DNA from: Bactericera cockerelli
Lineage: Eukaryota > Arthropoda > Insecta > Hemiptera > Triozidae
Direction: 5' to 3'
Assembly: GCA_024516035.1 (NCBI GenBank)
Contig: CM044964.1
Location: 19,349,084-19,413,083 of the forward strand
Length of the DNA stretch: 64,000 nucleotides
Below are positions 39,855 through 52,095 of the stretch, piece by piece. The first letter of the stretch is position 1. Each line of letters opens with the position of its first letter. The notes beneath the pieces were generated by a model. It worked only from the letters and a program-made list of their open reading frames with translations. It had not been told where the DNA came from and ran no database searches. Position numbers and translations under genes: made by a program.

Positions 39855-40985
39855 TGAGCCATATCTCCACTAATTCTGTAGTTCAGGCATCTCCACTATT
39901 CTGTAACTGAGGCATCTCCACTAATTCTGTAACTGAGGCATCTCCACTAATTCTGTAACTGAGGCATCTGCACTAATTCTGTAACTGAGGCATCTCCACT
40001 AATTCTGTAACTGAGGCATCTGCTCTAATTCTGTAACTGAGGCATCTCCACTAATTCTGTAACTGAGGCATCTGCACTAATTCTGTAACTGAGGCATCTC
40101 CACTAATTTTGTAACTGAGGCATCTCCACTAATTCTGTAACTGAGGCATCTCCACTAATTCTGTAACTGAGGCATCTGCACTAATTCTGTAACTGAGGCA
40201 TCTGCACTAATTCTGTAACTGAGGCATCTCCACTAATTTTGTAACTGAGGCATCTCCACTAATTCTGTAACTGAGGCATCTCAACTAATTCTGTAACTGA
40301 GGCATCTCCACTAATTCTGTAACTGAAGCATTTCCACTAATTCTGTAACTGAGGCATCTCCACTAATTCTGTAACTGAGGCATCTGCACTAATTCTGTAA
40401 CTGAGGCATCTCCACTAATTTTGTAACTGAGGCATCTCCACTAATTCTGTAACTGAGGCATCTCCACTAATTCTGTAACAGAGGCATCTGCACTAATTCT
40501 GTAACTGAGGCATCTCCACTAATTCTGTAACTGAGGTATCTCCACTAATTCTGTAACTGAGGCATCTGCACTAATTCTGTAACTGAGCCATATCTCCACT
40601 AATTCTGTAGTTCAGGCATCTCCACTATTCTGTAACTGAGGCATCTCCACTAATTCTGTAACTGAGGCATCTGCACTAATTCTGTAACTGAGGCATCTCC
40701 ACTAATTCTGTAACTGAGGCATCTCCACTAATTTTGTAACTGAGGCATCTCCACTAATTTTGTAACTGAGGCATCTCCACTATTCTGTAACTGAGACATC
40801 TGCACTAATTCTGTAACTGATGCATCTCCACTAATTCTGTAACTGAGGCATCTCCACTAATTCTGTAACTGAGGCATCTCCACTAATTCTGTAGTTCAGG
40901 CATCTCCACTAATTCTGTAGCTCAGGCATCTTCACTAATTCTGTAGTTCAGTCATCTCCACTAATTATGTAGCTCAGGCATTCGA

Positions 40986-41847
40986 CCAATTCAAATCCAT
41001 ACTATAACTTTATTACACTCACTTTTGACTTTGCTGGTTTTCTTATTTTTGTCCGTTATCTAATTAATTTATTTTTATTGAAGCTATTTCTCATAATACT
41101 CGTACCTAACTTCTGCCAATCAAAGAAAAAACTGATTAAAATTTGTAGTTTTTGGCTTAGGTTCAAATTTAATGCATACAGCTTCCTGTTTTCAAGAATA
41201 TTATTAGTAATTTTACTAATTTCTCTTGTACAATATTTGCAATTTGCATAACGTCTGGTCAAGTTATACATGTTTATACTGATTTTGTTTATGTAATGTG
41301 CATCTATAACTATGTCGTATTTTAGTCAAGTGCAAAGCATTGGTGTTCCTCATTATAATACACTCACGCACAAAGGAGGGACAGAGAAACAGAGAGAAAA
41401 AAAGATTTTATTATTCCAAAGAACGATTGAAAATGAAGAAATCTGGATTTTATTTTAAATTTGAAAACTGAAGAGATAAGATCTTCTTTATTCTGATGAT
41501 CAGAGCGTGGTTGTTTAATGTTGTTGATTTCAACTGATGGTGCTCAATATCATTATGCTCAGGTATCACAACATATAAACTAATGGAAATTAATAAGACT
41601 TAGAAGTCAACTATACCTTACAATAATGGTTATAGTAAAAATAATGTCAATAATAATCAGATTGTTCCATGGAATCTGAGGACAGAACTACTGTTTACAT
41701 GTTCAGAGAAAGGATTAATGATTGTGCTACCTACGCTTTAAGTAGTTGAAATTGATGTGAAGATTATATAATTTCATCGTTAAATTAGATTTGTTTAAAA
41801 TACCTAATCATGTTTATTTGCAGTTTTGCCTAGCAAGCTATTATGTA
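40986..41847. other. Spacer between the inverted minisatellite arrays, part 1
   Basis: AT-rich, no gene seen. The spacer of about 2.2 kb in total (40986-43159) holds one SINE fragment. Confidence 0.4.
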
Positions 41848-41980
41848 CTTCAGGGCACATTACCCTTACATCCAGGTCTTTCCAGAAATTAGAAACTCAA
41901 TCAGAATTTTCCGCTCCGGCCGGGATTCGAACCCGCAACCTCCGGGTCAGGAACCAATGATGTCAACCACTGAGGTCGGA
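41848..41980 (-). mobile_element. tRNA-derived SINE family F
   Basis: Minus strand TCCGACCTCAGTGGTTGACA (A-box region) and GGAGGTTGCGGGTTCGAATC CC (B-box region), closing with GGCCGGA, then GCGGAAAATTCTGATTGAG and a body to about 41848 (CTGGATGTAAGGGTAATGTG). Confidence 0.7.
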
Positions 41981-43159
41981 AATTATTATGTTATATGATG
42001 TTTTAGACAGCAGGTCTCATCTTAGCAAAGGGGCTGTTATTTTAAGTATCGAAAAGGTCCTTCAAAAAATTGGTCTAGTGCGATGCAAAGAGATACCTAT
42101 GGAATTAGCTTCAGAATCAATAGATGGAAAAGTTAATTAGATTCAAAGTCAGAACTGAAGTATTGGTGGAATGGTTTAGGTATCTGAATCAAAACATCAG
42201 TGAAGTTGTCAAAAGAAAAGTATTATAAATCTTATATCACCTCACCAGAAAGTACCATAGTACTAGTGGAGAAATCCCAAATCAGACTACTCGGAATTAT
42301 TTTCATATCACTTATTATTTGGAAAATACACAGACTATAATCAATATTATCTGTTTTATTTTAATTTAGCTTTAAATAAAATAAGTACCTATCAAGTAAT
42401 ACCTATACCTAAATGAAAAAACAAATCTTAATCCTGATCGCTGAGCTCTGTTTTCAAATGCACCGCCCTAACCACACAAGAGCCCTATAAGGAGAAATGA
42501 TCCCTCACCTTGTGAGTATGGACAATAAAAAGCTAATTTGAAATAAATATCAGGAGAGAAAGAGAAAAATTAATAATATAAGTAATTATTTCTGATTACT
42601 GTTTTGAGATTTCTTGGAGCTTACTTACACTCCTATCAGTATCGTTGGGAAGTTTGTATACGGGATATGATGGAAGTTTAGAAAATTATTCTCATTCCAT
42701 TTAAAATGTTGTCGATAAAGAAAGTTTTTATCGTAAAATAAAGTTCTTTGCTCGTAGTAGAATAATGTCTGTTTTATATTTCTGATAAGTCACATTATTG
42801 TTTCAAATTGTTGTTTTCATTGTCCTCATTCCTATTCGTACTCCTATCTATTTATTCTTCTTTCTTGTACTGCTTTTATATGCTTCCAAATCTGAAATTT
42901 CTTTTCTTTTTACTATTCTGTCTGTCTTTCTATGAAAACTTATATAGTGTTTTGCCAATATTCAACAAGTAATTTTTAGTGTCCCTTTATCACGAATACA
43001 AAATAATTTTGCTGACACGAAATGGTTTTGAAAGTCCAACCACTTGATCTGCAGTCAATTTAACTAACCTCTTGGCAACTCAGAATGGTGATTGTCTTTT
43101 TAGGAAACCAAAGATGCACAGTTTGTCAGTTGGTTACTTTAGTGTCAGTTAGGTAGTTG
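41981..43159. other. Spacer between the inverted minisatellite arrays, part 2
   Basis: AT-rich with no convincing ORF. It ends in GTCAGTTAGGTAGTTGAGTG just before array 2. Confidence 0.4.
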
Positions 43160-43980
43160 AGTGGAGATGTCTGAAGTACAGAATAAGTGAACAGTCGAAA
43201 CAACATAAAATGGAATGAGATGCCTGAGCTACAGAATTAGTGGAGATGTGTGAACTACAGATTTAATGGAGATGTGTGAGCTACAGAATAAGTGGAGATG
43301 TGTTAGCTACGGAATTAGTGGAGATGCTTGAACTACAGAATCAGTGGAGATGTGTGAGTTAGAGAGTTAGTGGAGATGTGTGAGCTACAGAATTAGTGGA
43401 GATGTGTGAGCTACAGAATTAGTGGAGATGGCTGAGCTACAGCATTAGGGAGATTGTGTGAGTTAGAGAATTAGTGGAGATGTGTGAGCTACAGAATTAG
43501 TGGAGATGCCTAAACTACAGAATTAGTGGAGATGGCTGAGCTGCAGCATTAGGGAGATGTGTGAGCTAGAGAATTAGTGGAGATGTGTGAGCTACAGAAT
43601 TAGTGGAGATGCCTGAACTACAGAATTAGTGGAGATGGCTGAACTACAGCATTAGGGAGATGCGTAAACTACAGAATTAATGGAGATGTGTGAGCTAGAG
43701 AATTAGTGGAGATGTGTGAACTACAAAATTAGTGGAGATGCCTGAGCTACAGAATTACAGAATTAATGGAGATGTGTGAGCTAGAGAATTAGTGGAGATG
43801 TGTGAGCTAGAGAATTAGTGGAGATGTGTAAGCTACAGCATTAGGGAGATGCGTGAACTACAGAATTAGTGAAGATGTGTGAGATACAGAATTAGTGAAG
43901 ATGTGTGAGCTAGAGAATTAGTGGAGATGTGTGAACTACAAAATTAGTGGAGATGCCTGAGCTACAGAATTAGTGGAAAT
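43160..43980 (-). repeat. 26-bp minisatellite array 2, inverted relative to array 1
   Basis: Unit on the plus strand: GAGCTACAGAATTAGTGGAG plus ATGTGT, 26 bp. Its reverse complement CTCCACTAATTCTGTAGCTC is the array 1 unit. About 29-30 units, less uniform than array 1: ATGCCT/ATGTGT/ATGGCT, CTACAG/CTAGAG, and a short GCATTAGGGAGATG form. A broken first stretch (43160-43215) precedes it. Confidence 0.95.
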
Positions 43981-44079
43981 CAAATAATCGTCGGGAAAGT
44001 TCAATATCGCCTTTTCGATGATCCTGTATTTATAAAGCTCATTCTAGAGGTACACATCACGTAGCCAACGAGAAGAAGA

Positions 44080-44112
44080 GGCAGTAGAGAGAGAAAGAGG
44101 GAGAGAGAGATC
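44080..44112. repeat. GA-rich tract
   Basis: GAGAGAGAAAGAGGGAGAGA. Confidence 0.85.
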
Positions 44113-44486
44113 GTGTACTTGTTAATTAGTAGAGGAGGCTAAATTAAATTATAAATCAATAAATGACAGAGCACAGCCTCCGGGGCCATGGTAACAGAGA
44201 GAGCTCTGGTGTGGACCAATATTATTATTTAACTTGGACTTCAAGATCTCTTCACGAAAGGCGTCTCGTGACTTGGCCATAGAATGCTGCAGAACTTTCA
44301 AATCGGTCTGGTTTGTATGCAGAAGGTGTAACTGATAATATACTTGGCACTTGAAATTGATTACATAGGACATCCTCTTGCCAAAAAACAGCCTTTTCAC
44401 GAACGCAAATATCTAATTAAGGAGGATCTGGTACTGGAAAAAGAAAAGCTTATAAGTTGGTGAGTAATGAAGTAGGTCCTGTCTAA

Positions 44487-44632
44487 GGGCCAAATTATGA
44501 AACAGGATTAGATTTAAGGTAAGTGGGCACTATCAGATGACTTGGGCTATAGTGCGCTTGTTGAAATTCCCACTCCAAGGCGTGTGAAATGTCTACTTAG
44601 ATGAAATCTAATGCTGTTTCATGATTTGGCCC
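44487..44632. mobile_element. Harbinger-like MITE with TAA target duplication
   Basis: Termini GGGCCAAATTATGAAACAGG and the complement of GGGCCAAATCATGAAACAGC, about 25-30 bp. TAA is at both flanks (44484-44486 and 44633-44635). The inside has GGGCTATAGTGCGC as in 36143-36276. 146 bp, no coding. Confidence 0.85.
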
Positions 44633-44963
44633 TAAGTTACTATAAAAGAGAACATACAGTACCTACGTACACCAGTACAATCCTAGTTGACATGAAGGTT
44701 GATATTATGTACATAATATATTTCAAGAAGTTTTTTACCTTTTAAAAATTGAAAAGTTCCAATTTTATTTTAGCCTCGAAATTACTCCGAGAGACGTGAA
44801 TAAAATGGTCTGTGTGAGACTACCTGTGATCAGGAAAACGAAAGGATCTTCAGTAAGGTGATTCCGATTTGGTCAGGCCTTAATTCACAGTGTGGGTTTT
44901 AGTACGGCATTAAGAACAAAAGTGTTGAAAGTCAATGTTTAATTGGGATTCAAGACACTAAAA

Positions 44964-45147
44964 GGGTTGGGTGGAAGAGATTGCCACAGGCAATAACCCC
45001 GCCCTTTAGGTAGGACATTAACTTCATTATCTTGTTTTTTTCCTGTATCTTTGCTTAATCTTATTGTTTGTCTTTATAATTTCATTCAATTTTACTATAT
45101 GTATATATTTTGTTCTACCTAATAAAGCTTACTATAATAATAATAAA
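44964..45147 (+). mobile_element. LINE-tail repeat J
   Basis: GGGTTGGGTGGAAGAGATTG, hairpin ATTGCC-ACA-GGCAAT, AACCCCGCCCTTTAGGTAGG, then a T-rich part and AATAAAGCTTACTATAATAA TAATAAA. Confidence 0.7.
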
Positions 45148-45149
45148 AC

Positions 45150-45262
45150 GAGCGTCCAAACAATGTTATCACTTTTATCACCGTTTTTTTCAGTAATCCG
45201 ACAAGAAATTGACGAGTTTGAAGACCAGCGCCGCCCGAGCATATTACTCAGTGGATTAATTA
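45150..45262 (+). other. Weak exon-like segment
   Basis: CACCGTTTTTTTCAG is a fair 3' splice site and the frame after it (Glu/Asp/Arg-rich, then hydrophobic) stays open to 45324. No donor GT lies at a sensible place and no domain is seen. Noted only as a lead. Confidence 0.15.
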
Positions 45263-45429
45263 CTTGCAGGCTGCGGTCCGTTTGTATCTTTCTATTTCTA
45301 TATATGATTTGTCTATCCGTATAAGTGGCCGGCCCGGTCTATACGATTCTGCTGGACTCTTTGAAACTGGAAAGAGAAAAGAAATTTCATTGTTACATCG
45401 GTACAAACATTAGGATTTGGGGGTGTTGT

Positions 45430-45545
45430 ATCATCATCATAGCTTTCCTTTCATGGCCATGAAAGGAGCCTAGACATTGGATCTGGGCGTCCATATAATC
45501 CTCTTACCACCGTGATTTAGGTATCAATACCTATTTCACGGACAC
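45430..45545 (-). repeat. Dispersed repeat I, minus copy
   Basis: CATGAAAGGAGCCTAGACAT, TGGATCTGGGCGTCCATATA and ATCCTCTTACCACC are the complement of 33836-33898; it ends TTTCACGGACACGGAAT. Confidence 0.6.
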
Positions 45546-45555
45546 GGAATTATTA

Positions 45556-45715
45556 TTATTATCATAGCATGGCGTCATCATGAACGATGGTAGCCAGACA
45601 GTAGAGTAATGACTCAGCATTTCTACCACTGTCTTTACAAGGAGGCTAATAATTGACAAGGGCCCTCAGAACCAAGCCAATGCTGGTCTACTCCCTGTTT
45701 ATAGTCCCCCAAAAA
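45556..45715 (+). repeat. Dispersed segment also found at 50500-50640
   Basis: GGCGTCATCATGAACGATGG, TAGCCAGACAGTAGAGTAAT, TGTCTTTACAAGGAGGCTAA, TAATTGACAAGGGCCC and CTGGTCTACTCCCTGTTTAT. One unit of the 37-bp minisatellite is attached at its end. Confidence 0.8.
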
Positions 45716-48700
45716 GGGTGTTGTAGTAACAGGATATTTTAGCTTTAAAACTCAAACACCTCCGTCTTGTTCCACCACCACCCTGGGTTGTTACCATAGA
45801 ATAGTTTGTTAGGTAGTCTTCACATAGTCTTTATTTAGATTATAAGCTGCATTCGTTGTCAATCTTGCGGTTGTATGAAATGCGTTGAACAATATGATAT
45901 TCCACCTGAATTTATGAAAATAACTTACACTCTCTAAGATTCAAACTCTAGGGTTACTTTACTGAAAGCACACTAGACTCCCAAGATCACAATACTAGAA
46001 CATATGTGTCTTTAAATGATGTTTGAAAATAAAATTCAGATTAGAAACAACTTTGAGTAAAAGTTCAATGTATTGCCTCTAGACCGTGCCTCAAATCAGA
46101 ATTGAATAATTTATTATAAATGAGTTTTCGATTATTATTTCACTTAAATCTCTTTCTCTCCCGATGGTTCTTGGCTCAGGTCAGACTGATATTGGTTCCA
46201 AGTCCTCCATCTCCTCCTCCTCTGGCTTCACACTTATATTTATTGTTTTCTCATTAGTTGGCTTGTCGGATATTTCTCCCGGATAATTTATTATTTAATT
46301 AATGCTGCGATGTTCACCTCCGAGGTTGTGGCTGTTGTTTTCTTCCAGCTTATCAAACAAGGCACGCGGGGTCCCGAGCGACCCGCTGGGGATGTGTATG
46401 CTAGTTGTGACACGGGGTATTCCATGTCAATTAGGCTCTCTCTACTTTCTAGTGCTTTTTCAACTATCGGAGAAGTAATATCTGATTCTGTATACCTGTA
46501 GCATTCATAGTTCCTCTGCAGATATTCAACAACTTTTTTTGTCATTATTTCAATTGAACTTAACGTTTCTTAATTTCTTTTTTAGTATATTCAAGAATGC
46601 ACTAAAACGTGAATTACACCTGAATCTTTCCCTCTTCATTCTTCATGAGAGAAGCAACTTCAACGTTATAGCGAAATATTCCATGTAGCCAAAAATTTAT
46701 AATTATATGTATATGCAATGTTCATATATGTATGTATGTTTACAAAAAATTCATAAAAAATTATGAATCCTCATTTTACTTCACAGATTGTTATCTTTTC
46801 CATAACTCACCACCTTCCTACTCTTCCTAATTATTTTACTAATTTAAATATCTCAACATTTAACTCCAGAGTGTGAGAAACTATGCCAAACATAAACAAA
46901 TTGGCAGACAAAACACGAATCCTTGCATGGCAAATCCTATTGTACAAGAAATAGATAAACATGATTTTAAGAGAAGGATTTCACAAGAAACGACACACGA
47001 AAACAAATAACAACATTTCCAATAGCTTATCATGCTTGGTCAAGCTTCTGTCCAACCCAAATCCCAATAGAAAACAAAACATTATCACGGCTAGTTGAAT
47101 CTGTTGAGGTATTTGTTAAATCTGTACAGTTATCTGTTGAATTTATTCAGGTATTTCACACAAATTTTCAAAATCAACCAAAAAATTATGTAAACCAATG
47201 CGACTCCTTTCACAGACATCATTGGAGGTATTGTTTTGTGTATTGTCTCCTGCAATATCTTCATATTGTGTTTTTTGTGTAGCACAATAAGTATTCATAG
47301 TGTGTTTTTAGTATTTTATATTCACTTGTTATCTAGCTCCGTGTGAGTTCTATGAGATTTGTTCCCAAATTTTCAATACATCATAATCAGTCTGTTTGTC
47401 AGTTCCCCCAATTTGATTTCTTCCATTCCACTACTGTAAGGAATTGTGTGTGGGTCCTACTTACAACAGACCATCTCTAGTTGTTTGTACTCAAAAGAAT
47501 AATCAGGTTGTGTTTGATTCACAGAATTAGGTCAACAATAAAGCTATTGATCCAGATCTGTCTTTTGAGATGATCTTGTTCTTTTGAGATGATGGGTGTC
47601 AGATTTCTTATTGGGTGTTCAAAACACAAGTGAATGGATTCTTCGAATTATCTTTAGAGGAATCTCTATTTACTTTAAATGTGATCTATATAAATCTGCA
47701 TGACTATCATACCATTGAGTTTGCCACCACGAGATTTCCATATGCGAAATGAGCTGGATTTTTTCGACAACACCACCGTTTTACTTTCTGTTTTTTAATG
47801 TATGGTATTCAATTCAATTTTTTAACGATGTCTTTTAAACGGTGCTGTTTCTAAGCGAGTGTTATTTTGTAATTTGTATGAACATAATTTGTATACAATA
47901 TTGAAAATTTGTGTTTTTCACAAAAAAATTATCCCATGATAATTTGAACTATTTTTACTCTTTGATAAATGGCTCCATTTGAGGTAATCTTTTTTTACAA
48001 TTTGACGTGTAATTAATTTTTGAAGTTAATAATAATATAGTTATTTCTTGAATTTTGTGGCTGATTGCTGTTGTTATTCATTATGATATTGTTGTTTTTA
48101 TTTACTTAACATGACGCGCCCCCTATCCAAGCAATGTATTTTAGACCCCAATTGATTGGTTTTGACAGGTATCAGATGTCACCAGGTATATTTTTTGTTC
48201 AATGGTTATCCGCAGGAGTCATTTTGTTATTGCTAGGGACAAAATTCCCAGGCCCTATGGAGGCCACCCTGAAGATTCTGCAAAGTCTTCGTGAGATGAT
48301 TGAGATGTCAGCTAGGAATGTAATCCTTTCTAAGATGATGATTACAATAGGAAAATAAATAATCCATATGCATAATTATCGTGCTATCTGATGAGGTTAG
48401 ATCGATGAAGTTAGAAGTTAGTCTTTTGCTTTTTGTGACAAACAAATGTAGATATTTTGAAACCCTTAGGTATTAGAAAAGTCCATCATTCTTGCATTAT
48501 TATCTAAATAAGTGATAACTAGTTATCATAATTATTATCTTTTTAAAAAAAGAGTTAATATTATTTTTAGTAGGTAAAACAAAAGTACTAATAGATTTCT
48601 GCAAAAGTTCAGCTCCCTAGGTTTACCTATATGAGTCATTGCTGTGTGAAAAATAGTAATGAGTTACTCAATTGGTTGGTACATAAAGTTTGTTTTATCA

Positions 48701-49550
48701 AATAAAATAATATTACAAATCGATTTATAATTTTCGTTTTTTTTTATGAAAAAGTCATTTCATCATCTTTATCTGCGAAGTGGCAAAATCCCATTAAAAT
48801 TTCTGAGTTGCGATCAGACATGCCGTCTCCACCCAAAAACTCACTAACTCAATAATCGCTTTTAAAACCATTCATGCAAAAATTTGACATCTCTACAAGA
48901 TTATTATCATCGCACCCAGAGAGAGTCTATTAGCAGACTATTAATATTTTCTTAATTGACCAAATATAAAAGAATTATGATTAAAGAGTTCAACAAGAGT
49001 GAATTAATTTTAAGCGTTCAGCAGATTGTAATGCTGTTGATAAAAATAACAATATTATTCTCGGATTTGTACTTCATCTAGCTGATTCTGTAGGTTATTA
49101 AGAATTAGTTGAGTATGATACTTATTTAAGTATGATTTTAGACGTCATTAATAAAAATAAAGTCAAGCCAAGTGGAAATTTAAGAATTATTAATAGACAC
49201 GTTTTATTCGCTCAACAGTTTTCTCTTTTCTTTGTTGAAATATTAACAGCTTCATCCGTGCCAAGCGTTGTGTCATATTCTACCAATAATTATTAATGTT
49301 TTTATGATCTATGATATTGTTAAGTTATTCTATGACTTTTCATTTGCAAATGGCGCTTTCTGCAACAGAATAATTTGAACAGGCTTGTGATTTGAAACAG
49401 TAATTATCAACATTTTTATTTCTTAAATGCAAGTCTAATTTTTTCAATGAATTTTGTTATTACCGAAGTTTGTTTATGTCCTGTATAATGTATAACGCCT
49501 CTTTTTAAAGTAGCTTTTGATTTAAAAAAAAAAATCAAGCTCTCTCTTGA
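45716..49550. other. 3.8 kb with no recognisable gene or repeat
   Basis: The longest block without a family member. It is AT-rich, with a GC-richer section at 46290-46420 (GCACGCGGGGTCCCGAGCGA). Short ORFs at 46291-46545 (minus) and 48134-48358 (plus) have no domain, no splice framing and no promoter I can support. Confidence 0.4.
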
Positions 49551-49554
49551 TTTC

Positions 49555-49608
49555 ATTAAAACCAGAATAAGAATAATGAAAAGAATTTTATTCTTCTTAT
49601 TCTGGTTT
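49555..49608. repeat. Imperfect hairpin
   Basis: AAAACCAGAATAAGAA at 49557 pairs with TTCTTATTCTGGTTTT at about 49593-49608 around an A/T-rich loop. Confidence 0.7.
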
Positions 49609-49691
49609 TTCTAACCGAAACTATTAGATGTACTTTTTTCTACCAAACTACTTACATACTTTAGTGTTACATCCTAATGAGTGTTATGGCA

Positions 49692-49800
49692 ATATTACTC
49701 ATGGTCGTGGAAGGATTGATATGGATATTCAACCCCTTGGACACCTAGAAGCAATGTTCTGGCTTACGTGTAGTGTCAGGACTCTTCTCCTTTGTTGAAA
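49692..49800 (+). repeat. Dispersed repeat I fragment
   Basis: GTGGAAGGATTGATATGG, CCCCTTGGACACCTAGAAGC, AATGTTCTGG and CGTGTAGTG in family order. Confidence 0.5.
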
Positions 49801-50499
49801 ATTAAATTATTTATTTGGAAATATTTATGACCACTACCAAGGTACATGAAGATTTTGTTAATATCCTATAATGCATATTATTCAATGTACGAATAGTTAA
49901 AATAAATCAAATTTCAATGCTATCTGATATAAGGTTATAGCATTTTTTTCTTTCTTTCTCTTCTAAAAAATTCATATCCGCTTCCAATTAGAAAGAGAAA
50001 GAGCAACATCTCAAAATATCAGGAACAAATTTGGAATTAATTTTCAGCAATTTCACAGTTATGGAAAGTTCAAATGGACAAGGTCATAAATCAAAATCTC
50101 GCCACGCCAGGCATATGTGAACCCATGTGTCCATGAGATCTCTGTGAAAACCAATTTGATGTGTTTTGGTCCGAGCACAAAAACATTGTACGCAAGTGGT
50201 CTCCAAAATCTAACTCTTACAATACTGGCCGCTCAAGATATAGTTTGCTAAGTTCATTCGTTTGATGGTCCAGTGGTCTGAGACACTATTTCTAATGTGG
50301 TAAAAAAGTGATCCTTGAATGCAAAGCCCACCCAGTTGAACCAGTGCATGATGTGTTCAAACTCATTAATGATTTTTTCTACTCTATGACAATAATTGTC
50401 CCAAATAACATTTAAGGGAAACCTATATTTTTCATCGAACTGAGAAGAAGATCAGCAGGTATTGTAATGATAATAATTAAAAAGTATTCAAAATATCAT

Positions 50500-50640
50500 A
50501 GGGTGGCGTCATCGTGAACGATGGTAGCTAGACAGTAGAGGAATGACTCAGCAATTTACCAGTGTCTTTACAAGGAGGCTAATAATTGACAAGGGCCCAG
50601 AAGCAAGCCAATACTGGTCTACTCCCTGTTTATAGTACCC
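50500..50640 (+). repeat. Dispersed segment as at 45556-45715
   Basis: GGCGTCATCGTGAACGATGG through TAATTGACAAGGGCCCAGAA, leading without a break into the minisatellite. Confidence 0.8.
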
Positions 50641-51055
50641 CAGCCAGACTACTGGTCTACTCCTGTTTCTTGTCCCCAGCCAGACTGCTGGTCAACTCCT
50701 GTTTCTAGTCTCCAAGTCAGACTACTGGTCAACTCCTGTTTCTAGTCTCCAAGCCAAATATGGTCTATCCTATTTATAGTCCCAGCAGCCCGTCTGCAGA
50801 CTATGGTCAACTCCCTGTTTCTAGTCTCCAAGCCATGGTACAAAAGTACTGGTATCCTTTTTGTAATTGCAACTCCCTGTTTCTAGTCTCCAAGCCAGTT
50901 GCAACTCTGTTGATCGTTGGTCTACTCCCTGTTTATAGTCCCCAGCCAGATGCTGGTCTACTCCTGTTTCTTGTCCCCCAGCCAGACTGCTGGTCTGCTC
51001 CTGTTTCTAGTCCCCAGCCAGACTACTGGTCAACCCTTTATAGTCCCTGTTTATA
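50600..51055 (+). repeat. ~37-bp minisatellite
   Basis: About 11-12 irregular units of CAGACTACTGGTCTACTCCT plus GTTTCTAGTCCCCAGC. Some units carry ATAGTCC or TCTCCAAGCC variants and two are broken by unrelated bases (about 50830-50930). The first unit equals the tail of the dispersed segment at 45690, so the array grew from one copy of that repeat. Confidence 0.88.
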
Positions 51056-51099
51056 TAGTATTCAAATAATAAAAAATATTCAAATATAGCAATGAGATT

Positions 51100-51990
51100 C
51101 AATTAATCTGTTGAGTACATTCTCCCAGAATCGCAGTGACCGTCCATTTGTGCAGTGCGTTCACCCCAATTCATTCTCCTGCATTCACAATATCTCGATG
51201 TCTGAACCGTTCCTTTATGTCCTGTTTTTCCCTTGACCTACCATACCTATACTATCATTTGCTGGAAAAATGAGCTACTCAAAATTACCCATCCAGCATG
51301 AGTGGAGCCAGGAATAACCCCTCTGGGCTGGACGTTGCTTAACTTGAGAAACAGACCGAGAACTGATGTATTCAAGCTGCCATCGACGCTAACTAAAAAA
51401 GCACTCACTGAGAACCACTGTTTCATTCCGTTTCCAAGAGTTTCGAAATCCAATTTAAGATTTCTGTTTTGATTTCTGCCTGTGATTCCTCGCACAGTCC
51501 CACCTATCCGAACCGAAAAGTTTCGCTTGGTGGCCGTAAATTTCCCGTCCAATCAGTTAGCGGTAAGGTACCGCGGGGTCTCAGTGGCGGAGGTCGGGGG
51601 TTCGAGAACTTCGAGTCTCAAAATTTTCCGTGGAATAAAAATGCTAACTGTCAGTAGAGCTAAGATCTGGATGCAATATCATAGTTCCCAGATTTTCTAC
51701 CTTGGTTCAACGAGGGGTTGTTTTTTGTGGGTTCGCCAGATCTCATAGTTGGTAAGGCCTTTCTCGATAGCTGGGACTTGAGGGTGTAGATACATATCAC
51801 TATGTGTTTTACTACATGGTCCTTGTTCTTGGGTTCGGTTTTGTTTGCTATTTGCGTATCGGATTCATTATTTCCTACATTTTTTCCCCTCGTAAAAAAA
51901 GCTAAGAAACCATTAATTTCAGAAATGATGTTTTTCTTTAGTGACCATTTCTCAGTGACATAAATTCAAACGCTTGAGATACTTGCTATT
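51100..51990. other. GC-richer block, no gene supported
   Basis: 51280-51620 has more CpG than its surroundings (GGACGTTGCTTAACTTGAG, ACCGAAAAGTTTCGCTTGG, GGTACCGCGGGG) and a CCAATCAG word at 51549. A tRNA-like TCTCAGTGGCGG...GGGGGTTCGAGAAC at 51579-51610 is too short to call. Promoter or exon identity is not supported. Confidence 0.3.
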
Positions 51991-51992
51991 CG

Positions 51993-52095
51993 CGTCCCCA
52001 ACCTAGACTGGGTGAGGTTAATGTAGATCAGTGGGCAGGGCGTCAGTCTGGTAATCTAGAGGTTGCAAGGATGCAACCAGCCAAAACATGACCAA
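51993..52095 (+). mobile_element. Chimeric SINE scrap: shared tail joined to a family C-like head
   Basis: CGTCCCCAACCTAGACTGGG and TGAGGTTAATGTAG come from the 5S/G tail. At once follows GATCAGTGGGCAGGGCGTCA, GTCTGGTAATCTAGAGGTTG, a tRNA-like head. A trace of the family C end (TATAAATAATGCGATATTA) is at 52194-52212. Confidence 0.4.

Larger units (their letters stand above)
38698..40985 (+). repeat. 26-bp minisatellite array 1, interrupted by a transposon
   Basis: The unit is CATCTCCACTAATTCTGT plus AACTGAGG, 26 bp. Two units lie left of the inserted foldback element (38698-38756) and about 43 lie right of it (39863-40985). Main variants are CTCC/CTGC and TTCTG/TTTTG. The last units at the right end (40875-40985) change to GTAGTTCAGG / GTAGCTCAGG, the form found in array 2. 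A higher-order repeat shows in the GAGCCATATCTCCACTAATT, CTGTAGTTCAGG segment, present at 39857 and again at 40585. The unit is not a multiple of 3, so it does not code. Confidence 0.97.

Noticed and set aside
39863..40985. CRISPR-like array
   Set aside because: Units are contiguous 26-bp repeats without unique spacers, in a eukaryotic context.
46291..46545. 84-codon minus ORF with protein-like composition
   Set aside because: No acceptor, promoter or domain support; it may be an exon but I cannot show it.
48134..48358. 74-codon plus ORF with a hydrophobic segment
   Set aside because: No signal peptide pattern, splice framing or recognised family.
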